From NCBI GenBank assembly GCA_023078685.1, contig JALGAS010000003.1, positions 2,480,001-2,544,000 of the forward strand: 64,000 nucleotides of DNA, read 5' to 3'. Positions 45,176 to 57,504 of the stretch are shown piece by piece; the stretch's first letter is position 1, and each line of letters begins with the position of its first letter. A model generated the notes under the pieces. The model made no database searches. It saw only the letters and a list, made by a program, of their open reading frames with translations, and was not told the origin of the DNA. The position numbers and the translations under genes were made by a program. The stretch comes from Neopestalotiopsis rosae (lineage: Eukaryota; Ascomycota; Sordariomycetes; Amphisphaeriales; Sporocadaceae).

Positions 45176-47693
45176 TCATTTCAACTCAATACTGGTACTC
45201 GGTCGACTCCGGAAGGCATCTAAGACGGCCGAATAATTCTGTCCTCTTCGAACAGAAGTCCATATGCCAACTCGAAAGAATTTGCCAGGCTCACTGGCTG
45301 GGTGGATCATAAGCCCGAACGCCACCCTTTCTTCGGCCTCCTCCTCCTCCTCCTCCTCCTCCTCCTCCTCCTCTTCTTCTTCTTCTTCTTCTTCTGTGGA
45401 GGACTCTGTAATAGAATCGTGGTCTTGACTATCATGCAATATGTCTTGCTTGGCCTCGGGACTGCCAAGTGTGTTTTGACCGCCCTCAGAAGATGAGTTG
45501 TCGTACCACTCTTCGTCGCCATCGTTCCCTTCTTCGTCGCTAAGATGAAGATCTTGACCACCAGAATCGTATTCTGGGTTAATTGTAACTCGTGGATACT
45601 GATCGTCTGTTTCGCTCCCGGAGTCGCTTTCGGGCACTGGCTCGTATCTCCATTGGAGGTTTTCCCCATGTGGTTGACAGGTTCCAAGCAAGATGCATGA
45701 AAGATCATCGACCGGTTCGTCGTCGCCATCGGGATGCCAGTCCAGCCATACCAGAATGGAGTAATCAGTATCATGATATTCCCTCATATTCCACCTTTGG
45801 TGTCGGGCTGGTCCCAAAGGCTTCGAAAGTGCCATGACTGAACCTGAATACTCCAATGCCCCATCAGATATTTGGCCATATGGATTCAGACCGGATTTCC
45901 GCGTCCATGCCTCCAATTTTTCATGCTCCTCCACAAAGTCCGTGAGAAACTCATTGCCAAATGAATTTTCTCCCACGTCCTGATGTAACTCTATCTCACT
46001 ATAATGGCTGGCCCAACTCCACGAAGGCGCAATATAGGGGTCGGGTGATTGTAGTAGGTGAAGTAGCGATGCTTTTGGTATTTTGTCTCGCTTCCAAGAT
46101 TGCCTGTCACCTGCCGCCCACATTAAATCCCGATACATCTCGTCTTCGCGAATTCCCGCATGATAGCGCTCTGGGAGGCCACCAGAAGCAAGTGATGCAA
46201 GGCCCGATATAGCAGGTAATTTGTCCAAAGGATTGGTCATGGCCCGCGAGGTATAACCATCAATCGAATCGAGCCAGCCGGACAATCTACATTGGTCCAC
46301 GTTGTGGATAAGCATGCTGTTATTAAACGAGATTATCTCCGGTGCGTTCGAGCCCGCGGCTTCGTTCTCCATCCAATACAGGGTTTCACTCCAGAAATGG
46401 AGTTTCCGCCTCCCGAATGCCAGGAAACGTTGTGACAACCTCATTTCCTGGAATGTCCACCCACGAGTATTCCAATAGCAGTATTCGATGTCGAAGTCAC
46501 TGTAATCATAATCTGCGAAATGAGGCTGCTCTATGCTGTGGTGCCAGGATAGGTTATAAGTACCGTGCGCGTTGGGATTCATGGTTGACTGGAAGTTGAT
46601 CTGAATTGATTTGCCGAATCTTTCGAGGAAACCCTCTCGGCAAGATTCTGAAGCCGCTGCGCAGATGGTGAGATATGCGTGCTGGTAAATTGAAGCCATT
46701 TCTCCAGACTCCCTTTCCCAGTCCTCCTGGTCGTCTTGCACAATGCAAACCGCATCTATCCATAAATATTTCACGCCCAGCGCTCTTGTGACTTCGAGGG
46801 CATCTCGGATGGCTGGGGAAGTCATATTGGTTGTGAAACCGCTGATGTGGCTGTCAATTGTGTCACGTGTTGTCTTGAACTGTGTTTTCGCATCTTCCGG
46901 ATTGCCCCAGCAGTAAGTCAAAGCAGCGTAATGTGGCCGAAATGAATCCGGCTTTTTTCCGATCGTCACAAGCCTGCATTCAGAGCCATTCTGAGACTCT
47001 ACATCTATCAATCGTGAGGGAAGATACCCATCAGAAGGCATCCCATTTGACTCTGATTGTCTCGAATATGTTACTTCCAAACTATCTCGAATTCTTTGTA
47101 AATTTCGTGGGCATAGAGCGGCCGTTTCCGGAGAAAATTCGAGTCGAAGCCAATTCCTAACGAAACCTATTATGAACACCATTTCTATAAGCCAATCCGA
47201 TCACGTACACTTGAGACATTTCTTGTATCTGGATCTCACCTGGAGGGCTGTCGATAGTAAACATCAAGAAGGCCTCAGTCTCTGGAATTAGTCAGCACTG
47301 CTATTTTCCAAGTGCCCTGAGTGCTGACTTACGCTCCCCTTGGTCCTTAATCGCCTTGATGTGGGCAACAACTGCTCGTATATCATTTGTTTCATAATGT
47401 GCCCGTAATTGAAGCCGCAAGCTGAACTTTGGCCCGACAAACCCGGACTCATGAATAGCTGTAATAAGAAGAGAACAGAAGTCACATCCCTGGCGAGCCG
47501 ACGAGGAAAGACAAGGCATATCAGGCGTGGAGTCCTCTAGTTCGTAATCTAAGAAGAAGCCACGCTGAAAGTCGAACTCCAAGTAGTCTCCATCTCCGTC
47601 CGCTGTAGTGCCAGCCTGGTGTCCGAATGCGGAATCGTCAAAATCAAGAACCTTGCACTTTTCACACAAATTGGAGGATGGATCGATACTCAT
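45176..47693 (-). CDS. HET-domain (heterokaryon incompatibility) protein
   Basis: Three exons, 47693-47333, 47281-47240 and 47184-45176, give 803 residues; the middle exon is only 42 bases and the junctions close in phase 1. The N-terminus has a Cys-x2-Cys (LCEKCKVLDFDD) and a second Cys pair (QGCDFCSLL), often found before HET domains. The HET domain lies at about 220-370: YAALTYCWG, AIRDALEVTRALGVKYLWID, then DDQEDWERESGEMASIYQHA. HET domains trigger cell death when unlike fungal strains fuse, and many paralogs have no known partner. No NACHT, ankyrin or WD repeats follow. Near residue 731 a microsatellite encodes about 21 Glu in a row. Allorecognition is inferred from the family. Confidence 0.92.
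45336..45396. repeat. CTC/CTT microsatellite coding poly-glutamate
   Basis: About 20 trinucleotide units, CTC switching to CTT on the plus strand, lie in the HET gene and encode poly-Glu on the minus strand (GAG then GAA codons). Because the unit is three bases, slippage would change protein length without shifting the frame. Confidence 0.92.
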
Positions 47694-48449
47694 CCTGGAG
47701 ATGAGGATTTGTTCATTTACTTGGATTCAGTGAGGTTGCAGAGCAGGCTGTGGAATGACTGACCGATGAGCGACGACGCTCGATTGTGGTTGTAATATTT
47801 CCCCGCAATGGATAAATATAGAACCACTCATTGCATAGGGCTTAGGATGATGTCCCACTCCATTTCCAGGCTACCGCTTGTCTGGTGTCTGATCATAGTA
47901 AAAATATAGTCAATCTTTTGCATGAAATGCAATTAGCAGAATTGATGGCGTAGCCCAGGCAGAACTGGCATTCTATCCATCATGTATTACAAGAGCTGGC
48001 ATCTGCCTGGTCACGGGACTCCGCATCATTTTCGCGTTATGATGCTTGGTTCAGGCAGCTCTAGGCAGAAGAGCGCGCTAGATCAGGGGATAGCTTCTCC
48101 TTTGCTTATGGCCGGCGCGTGAAACCAAGGCGCGCCGTTGGTACCGACTAGGCAATTACCACCTCAGCTCAGTGAAACCTGACAAAATGCACGTATTCAA
48201 AGGATCAAATGCCTGGAGAAGGAGTAAAATGTATAAAAGTGATCTCAATTCCTGATTTTGTGACAAGAATTGACTCTCCTCAGTTACAGTCGTTGTTTCA
48301 CCCGTCGCAAGCCTCTTCTTTGTTCTCTTGTCCAAATAAAAGTAGCTGCCACTTTACAACGACAACAATTACTCGCCAATTGTGTTCAGTGTCGTCGAAT
48401 TATTCATCATAACTCTATTGCTCCTTCTCAGAAACCAGAAGACGACGAA
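47694..48449. other. Divergent promoter, HET gene and ankyrin gene
   Basis: 756 bases. The plus-strand frame of the ankyrin gene remains open up to a Met at 48270, but the added 60 residues are not protein-like and probably leader. No other feature. Confidence 0.55.
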
Positions 48450-51400
48450 ATGGCGATCCCAGAACTTCCCAAGCTGCCAGTCCCTCACGGCGAACTGGTC
48501 AAATATATCGCCAAGAACCCAGATACCCCCATTGAGACCTTGGTAGGTCCCTATCGCAAGTATGAAGCCAATCTGCGTCAATTTTATGCCCAAGACCGTC
48601 ACAATGCGGCCCTGGACGACCCTTACATGAACGTCCTCCCCCTCTTCACCCAGGACACATCAGATATCAAGACTCGTGCCCGCAACTTGGCCACCGAGTC
48701 GACCGAAGAAAAGGAGAGGTACATCATGTCCTTGCCCGAAAACAAAAGGCGAGCAGATGGTTCTCCCGCCGTGGTCGAGTCCTTGAAAGAGTTCCGCCAC
48801 AACTTCAATGTTTTCTGCGAGTCATCGCTGGCCGACTTGGACTGGGACAATGTCGTTGCTGCCGGCTCGTCTGCCGTCAATTGCCTACTTCCCGTGCCTG
48901 AAGAATACAAAAAGTCCAAGAAGACTTTGCGAAAGTATTGTGAGTGGTCATGAACATTGCAGATGGTTTTTGATCTTTTCTGACCAATGTAGACCACGAA
49001 AAATTTGCTCCAGCATCTGACATCGATCTCTTTCTCTATGGTTTAAACGAGCAGGAAGCCATTGAAAAGATCAAACAAATCGAGGCCTCTGTCCGTGACG
49101 CTATCCTGTCCGAGGTGACTGTTGTTCGAACCAAGAATGCCATTACAATTTGCAGTCAATACCCCACGCGCCATATCCAGATCGTATTGCGAGTCTACAA
49201 GAATGTCTCCGAGATTCTGACTGGATTCGACATTGACTGCTCGGGTGCTGCATATGATGGCAAGCAGGTCTACTGCACACCGAGAGCCTTGGCGTCCTAC
49301 ATTACCCAAATTAACCCCATTGATTTGAGCCGCAGAAGCCCTTCGTATGAGAACCGACTTTCCAAGTACAGCCATCGCAACTTTGAGGTATACTGGCCAG
49401 AGCTTGATCGTTCTCGGGTTGACCCAACCATTTTCGAACGCAGCTTTGGCAGAACTCTCGGTCTCGCTCGCCTCCTCATTCTAGAACGTCTTCCAACCAC
49501 CAATGCCCGAGAGCAATACCTGAAGAAGCGTCGTGAAGAGCGGGGACGTCCCGATCCTGGCTATCGCCATCAGTACAGACTGTTTGGCAACATCAAGGAC
49601 GCCCACGAAGACGAAGTTGCTGACTGGGTCGATGAGGAAGAGGTCTCCAACTACCACACCTTTACTGTCCCATATGGTGTCAAGTTCAACGCCAAGAAGA
49701 TTGAAAAGTTGTGCTATACCCGAGATCTGCTGCTCAATGCCGAATGGAATCAACCCAAGGAGCGTGAGGTCTACCTCCATCGCCATCCGGCCTTCTTTGG
49801 AAGAGTTCAGGACGTCGTTCAAGACTGTTGTGGAACTTGCCCCAAGCCAGAAACTGCCGAAGAAATCGAGATTGCGGAAAAGGAGAACGAGATCTATGTC
49901 TCGGGCAAAGTCACCTTTCGCATCGATGACCCGGGTCGACAGCAGATTGGCTCCTTTAATCCCTTGACAGATGACGACTGGACCGAGATGGCCTACGTCG
50001 GAAACACTGCGCGCCTGTGCCAGGCCATTGTTGATGAAGACCTTGAGCATGTCCAGGACTGGCTGGCCCAAGAGGGTGCTGATTGCAACCAGAGAGATTA
50101 CACTGGAAGGACCCCGTTGCAACTTGCCGTCACCAGCTCGACCCCGGCCATCGTTCAAGCTCTGGTAGACCATGGCGCGAGACTGATTGCAAGGTTAGCC
50201 GACGGAAGGACTGCTTTGCACCTCGCTGCTGCCCGTGGCAACGCCGAGATTGTCAAAATCCTTCTTACCAAGAGCGCTGCGAATGAAGAGCAAGAAGAAG
50301 AGAAACAAGACCAACGCCGCAAAGTACGCGAAGCGGAGATGAAGAACGTTGTCGATGGTCAAGATCCGAAATCCAAGACGGTCGAGTCTGACCAGGACAA
50401 GACCGACGATGAAGACGATGAGTCAGATGGCGAGATGCTAGACGATGAGGAATCGGATGATGGTGTGCACTCTGTCACTACGGGGTCTTTTGTCAAGGTC
50501 AGCAAGAACGACGACGCTGCAAAGGCGCAAGAAACCCTGCCGCTCGACGACGACGCATCCGATCCCGACTTCTATAAGATCGACGTCGTGGCTTGGGACT
50601 CTCACTGCAGCGCTCTGCATTACGCAATCGTTGGTGGTCACGTCGAGGTCGTCAAGCTCCTTTCCCAGGAGTTTGCAGCCGATATCCTCAACCCTGTCAA
50701 GTTTGGAGAAGCTGCAGAGTCCCACCAGCCTCGTGCTGCTCTCCTGACTCTGGTACTCGCCCTTGCTTTGCCTGTTGATCAAGCCGTTGAGATGTCCAAA
50801 ACTCTCCTGGCCCTGGGTGCAAGTTCATCTCAGGCTGACGTCGATGGTATCACGGCTTTCCATCGCTATGTTCAACACGGTGATATCAAGCTTGTCGATA
50901 CTCTTTGGGAGAATGACAAGTTGGGTCTCAAGACAGCCATTAATCATATTGCCGTTCGTGGTGGACACTGGAACCCCAACGCTACCAGTCCTCTCATGAC
51001 AGCTATCGAGAAGAGTGATCCGATCATGGTTCTTCGACTACTCGAGGCCGGAGCTAATCCCCAGATCGATTTCGATTCGTGGCTCAAGGGTGCTAAGTTC
51101 TCCTTTGAGAAGAATCTTGGAGACTTTGAGGCGAATCAAAAGAGGTTCAAGTCTTCTACAGAGCAGCCCTTGATCGTTGCCATCCACTCCATGGAGCCCG
51201 CCGTGGCACTAGAACTTCTTAAGCGTGGAGCAGACCCGAATGTCATCACCAAGCAAAGCTATCAGGTGATAGAGAATCAATGGGCGCGCAACCACCAGAG
51301 AGGACACTCCGCTCTTGACGAAGTCCGCCGATGTCTTCGGGAGCTCCGCAAATATGAGGGCGAGTCGACACAGTTCCATTTCCGCAGTGACTTGTTTGGC

Positions 51401-54023
51401 TACGGATATAGTTTTGGAAACAAGTACAGTGAAGCTCCTCCCGGACCGCAGAAAACGGACGAATTCTTGCAGAAGTTTGAGGCCGGGACATACCAGCATT
51501 GGGTCGTCAAGTATGACATTGACGAAAAGCTCAAGGCATACAACGAACAGGTTGAATCATTTAACAAGCACCGGCAGACACAAATCAACGATGATGACGT
51601 CAAGGTCAAGAAAGAGACCATTGAAAAGATGATCTCACAGCTTCAACAAGTCGAGGAAGCCCTTGTCGCCAAGGGAGCTCTTACTTTTGCACAACAGTAC
51701 CCTGATATCCCAGCCCCAGCCAAGCAGCCGAAGAGAGAAAAGGACCAGAGGAATATGGATTACGACTACAAGTTCAACATTTTTGGAGCTTCTGATGTGA
51801 CTGATATTCGAAGAGCAGCTTATATTGAACTGTAAGTATTTTTGACCACATTGACCCGCACAGAACCCCCCAAACTAACGACCTGTCAAAAGATTCGAAG
51901 CTGCCTGGACTGGCGATCTTGAGAAGATCAAATCTTTGACACTTTCTGCATGGGGTACTCACAATTCCGAGCCACCGCTCAAGGTGTCTGTACGAGATCC
52001 CAGCTGGAGTACCCCATTCTCTCTCGCCTTCTTGAGAGGTCATCTTGACACGGCCAAGGCCATTCTTGAGATTGTTCAGGCTCAATGGTCAGCACCAGAA
52101 GAAGAGAAGAAACGCTACAAGATGACCCGATATGAGGACGAAAATGGCAGCGATGACGAGGCTAGCGACGAAGACAATGACGACCCAAAGATTTACGAAG
52201 AGATTGTGGACGATCAGTTCACCATTGAGAACATTGGCCAGGTGTCGATGAAGGTCAAGAGTCACGACTTGCCTCACCATGTACTGAACCAGCACGTCCC
52301 GATCTTCACCATGCGTGGCGATCAAGTAGAGACCGCCAAGGATCGCAAAAATCTACTGTCTTTTGCGCTCGAGCAAAACGACAAGGATCGTTTCAACTTC
52401 ATCTTGGAGACGGATATCTATTTCAGAGCCCGCTCATCTCCGCAGGGAGAACAAGACGAGTCCGATCGCTTCTACTCACTTCCAGTGAGCGACTTCAATT
52501 TGGCGGTCAGACTGGGCCGTACCGATATATTGAGCGATGTGATTGCAAGATTTGGCGCTGGTATCCCTCTAGAGCACTTGGTCAAGAAGAGCGGAGTGGA
52601 GATGAAGACAAAGCCAAAATACTACCAGGGACTCACCGTGTACGGCAAGAAGCGATCAGACTGGGCAAACGCTGGCCGCAATGTTATTGTCAAGGCTACT
52701 GGAAGTCAGGTGCCCCCGCTATTGACCGCTGCTATAGAGGGAAGCTTGCCCTCCGTCGAGTGGTTCTTGAGCGATACGCCGACGAGGCAATACCTGGAGT
52801 TTGGCAAGTCCAAGGTGGCAAAGGAAGATCCGCGCCTCAAGCATCTGAAGCAGTCTCCTGGTGGTTTTGACAGAGCCGTCACAAAGTGGCTTGGCCTTCA
52901 AAGTAAGCCTAAATTGATGCCTGCCAATTCTCCTGCGATGTTGATACTGACTACCTGATTAGATGACATGGTGATTCACGCCGCAGTCTTGGGACCTCTT
53001 GGTGACGAGACCAATCGTCTCATCAAGTACCTGACTCAAGTCTATCCTTCCTCGCTGGAGATGAAATCGGAATCTGGCTACACACCTCTGTTTCTGGCTT
53101 GCCTGATGGGCCGTGTAGAATTTGCAAAGACTCTCATCGATGCTGGCGCCGATCAATCCGTCAAGGATAAGGAGTACAACAATATTATTCACGCAATGCT
53201 GACGAACAATCCAAAGCCTGAAAAGCTTGAACGTCTACTCAATTTTCTGGATCCAGAGCTGCGATCTCATCTCTTCCTTCAACGCACTCACCTCACCCAC
53301 GGAGGAGACACGCCGTTGCATATCTGGCTCAAGAAGTCCAAAGACATCAACATACTCCATCGCCACCCTTGGGAAGACCAACAATTCGAGTCGGAAGAGA
53401 GTGACGCAAACGTGGAGATCACAAAGCTTCTGCTCAAGTTCTCAGGCGGAGAGGATCTCGGCATCCTGAACGGATCCGGCGACACCGTCCTCCACAATGC
53501 CGTGGCGTCCCAGCTGCCCAAGCACGTCAAGTTGATCCTCGAACACGACCCCAAGCTCCTCTACCGCGAGAACTCTGTCGGTCGCACGCCCGCCGAGATC
53601 GCCTACGATCAGCTCATCACCTTGAAGGTGAAGCCATACCCAGATGTCGTGCTCAAGCACGACCGTTACAATGCCAACAACAGCTACGTCGACAGGGCGC
53701 CCAGGGTGTACAGGCTCCTCAGCAGGCCGGCCGCGCCGACGCGCAAGGAGCAGGTCTGGGAGCTGGTGCAACAGTGCCAGGCCGAGCACCCGGGCAAGCG
53801 CCGACTCGTGAGCCTCAACGAGGCCAACGACGTGGCTCGGCGTCTCGGGGAGAACTACTCCTGGCAGCGGTACTACTCCAAGACCACGTCCCCGAACCCG
53901 CAGGACAATGACCCCGAGGAGGACGAGGAGAAGGAAGAGGAAAAGGAGAGTGATTTCGTGGGCACTCAGTATTCCTGCAAGAGGTCTACGGCATGGAATG
54001 ATGAGGTGCCCAAGAAGGCCTAG
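48450..54023 (+). CDS. Nucleotidyltransferase-like/ankyrin-repeat giant protein
   Basis: Four exons, 48450-48939, 48993-51831, 51893-52902 and 52963-54023, give 1,799 residues; all introns (53, 61 and 60 bp) close in phase. After an N-terminal helical region, residues 139-245 look like a polymerase-beta-type nucleotidyltransferase core: a GSS at 139-141, a D-x-D at 173/175 (ASDIDLFLYGL), and a later hydrophobic-flanked acid pair at 243/245 (LTGFDIDCSG), with HIQIVLRVY between. Ankyrin repeats follow: a first pair near 530-590 (GRTPLQLAV; GRTALHLAAARGNAEIVKIL), more near 700 (SALHYAIVGGHVEVVKLL) and near 1,484 (GYTPLFLACLMGRVEFAKTL). Acidic low-complexity linkers separate the clusters and the C-terminus is charged. 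No membrane segment is seen. Function is unknown; the NTase reading is an inference from motif order. Confidence 0.85.
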
Positions 54024-54353
54024 GTCATTCAGCAGCGGGCTGCTCATGGCCTTAACACTCTAACTGACTGGATCCCACAATGTGTTTTTCTCATGTCACA
54101 CAACTGTTCAGCTCTTCATACATGAGAGGGCGGCGTTTCTGCTTATATTGGTTTCCTAGCTTGAGGTCGCTTAAGGTTCATGGCTTGGTAATTTATTTTC
54201 ATCCATTTTGGTCAATTCATTGATTTAATAAACATTGATCTTCATGCCTTCGATGTTTTACTGTGCCCATGAGTTTTGTTACGAGTCCAATGTACATGAC
54301 TTGCCAATTTATTGACAATGGATCACGTAATGAGCTATCAATGGCATGTCATA
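54024..54353. other. Convergent 3' region, ankyrin gene and threonine aldolase
   Basis: 330 bases between converging stop codons. AT-rich; no other feature. Confidence 0.6.
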
Positions 54354-56006
54354 TCACATCTTGTATAACCCAGAGCTCGAGTCCGAACGCTTCCGCTTCC
54401 CATTAACCGCCGACTCGGACGTATTCTCGGCAGCCATTTGCTCAAAGATCTTGGTCAAACGCTGAATCGCTTCCTCGCCAATCTGGTAGTGCGTAATGAT
54501 GCGGTGTCCAGAGATCTTGAGCCCCTGCTCCGCACCGAGCTCGCAGAACCTAGATGTCGTAGCGCCCAGGGAAGCCAGGTCCAGCCACAGCATGTTGGTG
54601 TGCACGGGGTACAGGAGCTTGCCGCCCAGGTCGGTCCAGATCTTCTCGACGCGCTTGGCCGTGGCGTGCGACTCCCCGAGCAGGCCGCCCTCGCCGTGGG
54701 GACCGCGGCCAAAGGTCCGGTCCACCGCGACCCGCGCCGCCGCCGTCACGACGCCCGACTGGCGGAGGCCGCCGCCGATGGCCTTGCGCACCCAGCGGGC
54801 GTGCTTGATCACGTCGGCGGGGCCCACGAGGACGGAGCCGATGGGCGCGCCGAGACCCTTGGAGAAGCAGAGATTCACGGTATCAAAGCAGGCGGCAAAC
54901 TCGTCGAGGCCGCCGGCCCCGGACGCGGCGGCCTCCCACAGCCGGGCGCCGTCGAGGTGCATCCTGATGCCGTTGGCCTTGGCAAAGTCGGCGATGCGGC
55001 GCACCTCGGTCAGCGGGGTGACGACGCCGCCGAGGGTGTTCTCGAGGCTGATGACGCGCGTCGGGCACGAGTGCACGTCGTCGTCGAGCACGGCGTGCTG
55101 CTCCACGTCCTCGAGGGTGAGGTACAGGCCGTTGGCGGGCACTACGGGGCACGTCATGGCGCCGGAGAGACTCGAGACACTACAGGACGGAAAACGAAAG
55201 AGAAATCCAAGGATCAGCCCAAAGAAAAAAAGAAGCTGACGATTTAGGCCTGGTTGGAAAAAACTGTTTGCTCACCCTCCAGCCTCGTACTTGACTATGT
55301 GCGATCGGTGGTCGCACAAGACGCTGTGCGGCGGCTGCGTGAGCAGGGACCGGAGGGCTAGCTGGTTGCCCATGGTGCCCGAGAGGACAAACAGCCCGGC
55401 CGCCTTGCCCGTCAGCGCCGCCACGTGCCGCTCCAGGTCAATGGTGGTCTGGTCCTCGGCGTAGACGTCGTCGTCGAGCGTCGTTACCTCAATGGCCCTC
55501 AGCATCTCCAGCGTCGGAGTGGTCTGTGTGTCGCCTTTTGAGGGGGAAAGAAGTAAGATAACATGGTCAGCTTGGAGTGGACAAACAGCAGAGTTTTTGT
55601 ACGGTGATGAGTAATAGGAGAATCTTATATAGATGTTCTACAGTTTTGATTTTTCTCAAGAACGATACAAGACATCAGTGTGTCCCGCAATAAACTTACT
55701 TCGTAAATCGAATGCAGCATTGCCCCGATGTCCTAGCCAGGTACTGGCCGGCCTCGCCCCGTTCTCCTCAAAGACCTTTTCCGGATCAAGTTGCTGAGCA
55801 GCCATTTGTGAGCGTGTCGTGGATGGTGACGAGTGGAATTGACGTTTTAATAAGAATCTAGTACTATAGTTACTGGGACGTGCCGTTGACGATGATGTGA
55901 GTACGGAAGAAGAGGAGCAGAGCAGCGGCGGCACCACCGATGATCGGTCGGCGGCTACCGCTGCCATCCGAAAGGCGCGGGGCCACGGCAGTTTCTTGGC
56001 CGCCAT
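54354..56006 (-). CDS. GLY1: Low-specificity L-threonine aldolase
   Basis: Three exons, 56006-55700, 55534-55276 and 55179-54354, give 463 residues. A PLP enzyme that cleaves threonine or allo-threonine to glycine and acetaldehyde. Splicing restores the family's opening motif, DLRSDTQTTPT, followed by TLDDDVYAEDQTT, LFVLSGTMGNQLAL and EAGGVSSLSGAM. The PLP lysine is in CFSKGLGAPIGS near residue 295, and the substrate-binding GIRMHLDGARLWEA is intact. The first 67 residues (Arg, Ala and Ser-rich, with RQFHSSP near 54-60) look like a mitochondrial presequence; a second Met at 55805 (MAAQQLDPEKV) would give the usual cytosolic length of 396. The last 20 residues contain a KRKR patch. Enzyme call firm, localisation inferred. 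Confidence 0.93.
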
Positions 56007-57504
56007 TATCCGGAAGTCAGTTGTGTGTGTAACGGATCCGGCGAATCACGATGATATTCTTGTGTATAAGAATAGTGGGAATATAGTTTGGAGGGGGTGG
56101 GCGGGTGTGAGTAGACGACCGCTTATCTCGATAACGTAAGTGGTTGAGTGCGGAGTAAAAGGCCGCCTATTCAAACCTAAAAAAGTGCGGGTGGTCTAAG
56201 GAAGAATCAAGACACCTTTCTTTTTAATTTATGGGTCTTTCTCTGGTGGAAGAACGAGATAAGATTCCGCGCTGGAACAGAGGTCTACTATCGACCTACT
56301 ACTGCGTATGACCATTCCGTACATCACCTACGCCGAATACAGATTAGCTGTCGTCTATACTGACTTATAGAGCTCGCCACAGACATAAAGTAGTCACTGT
56401 CAAAATTGCTTCGAATATTCTTCTAGAATGAAGATAGCAATTTCATTATAGATTCCACTGGAGTCAGCGTCAATCCCGAGCCAGAGGTTGTCTCACCTGT
56501 CGTGTATGACTTTGATGTACTGCCGGAAATTGACTAATACTTGAAGCGTTATATATGGCACAGAACTCCCAAGGTCCAAAGCCCAATTACCGTCAATGCT
56601 TCAATTCTTATGACAATTGAAGACGCGCGGTTGAAAAGGGAGCTTCATTTGTCGTCGTGAAATATTATTGGCATCCTCCCCGTATTTTCTAGATTAGTCT
56701 CTACGTATTGAGGGTCGGTGCGAAGCCGAGCAACCCGCCGCCTGGAAAACATTGCCGAACGGACCTCCGGACACCATCGTGAAGTCGCTGCAAATCCAAA
56801 CTTTTTTTTTCTTGGTTTCGGCATCACGCCTCATGTGAATGCACATGTCAGCCCTCTATTATCGACAACATGCGAAAGATTGTACGCGCAAAAGGTACTT
56901 GTCTACATATCATTTCAAGACTTAGTGTGTACCTGGCTGACCTGATCCAAACCACCACAGCCTCTTCTGATACGAGGAGGTTGCGCCGAGTGATTGGAGC
57001 CAAGACTTTTCAGTGGAGAGGCTGGACCCCTACTACTCTTGGTAGGTGGAGAGGATTGATGAGAAGTGGCACAGAGAGAAGCGCCGATCCGACGTAGTAT
57101 TGGATCAAGGTCTGGGCTCGCTAAAAACCAACACTTTTTCAGGCACCTTTGGCACGCATGTACATGCAAATTCAATCCAATCCCGATCCTGTTACGAATG
57201 CCAATGGGAAAGGAAAGAATGAACCGGACGGAGGAATACCCCCTGAAACAATGTAGGCGCTAGACCATGTTCGGCTCCTCTGCGTGACGGCAGTCGTGAA
57301 CCTGAAATGGAGTACAAGAACTTGGCATGTGTTCGTGTCGTATCGTATCGTCGCTGCCCCTTTGCTTGAACTTCTTTCCGTCCAACTTGGCGTTGTGTCA
57401 TCAATGGTGTTGCCGAAAATCGCGTTGCTCGAAGTTTCACATGTGCGCCTCGAAGTCTTATAGGTAGACGCAACCTTTTTTTCCTACTTTTGCGTCATGA
57501 CCAG
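56007..57504. other. 1.5-kb intergenic region
   Basis: Between divergent threonine aldolase and the GT17 gene. Frames at 56645-57473 are short and overlap antisense. An A/T-rich stretch covers 56380-56660. No gene or RNA feature was recognised. Confidence 0.55.

Noticed and set aside
42594..47693. Trehalase and HET gene as part of a biosynthetic or effector cluster
   Set aside because: No backbone enzyme, tailoring enzymes or cluster regulator nearby; the two genes only converge.
48270..48449. Longer start for the ankyrin protein at 48270
   Set aside because: The added 60 residues are compositionally random and lie in the likely leader; MAIPELPKLP begins the protein-like sequence.
53442..54047. 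201-residue minus-strand frame
   Set aside because: Antisense shadow of the last ankyrin-gene exon.
54438..55247. 269- and 247-residue plus-strand frames
   Set aside because: Antisense to threonine aldolase exon 3 and produced by its GC bias.
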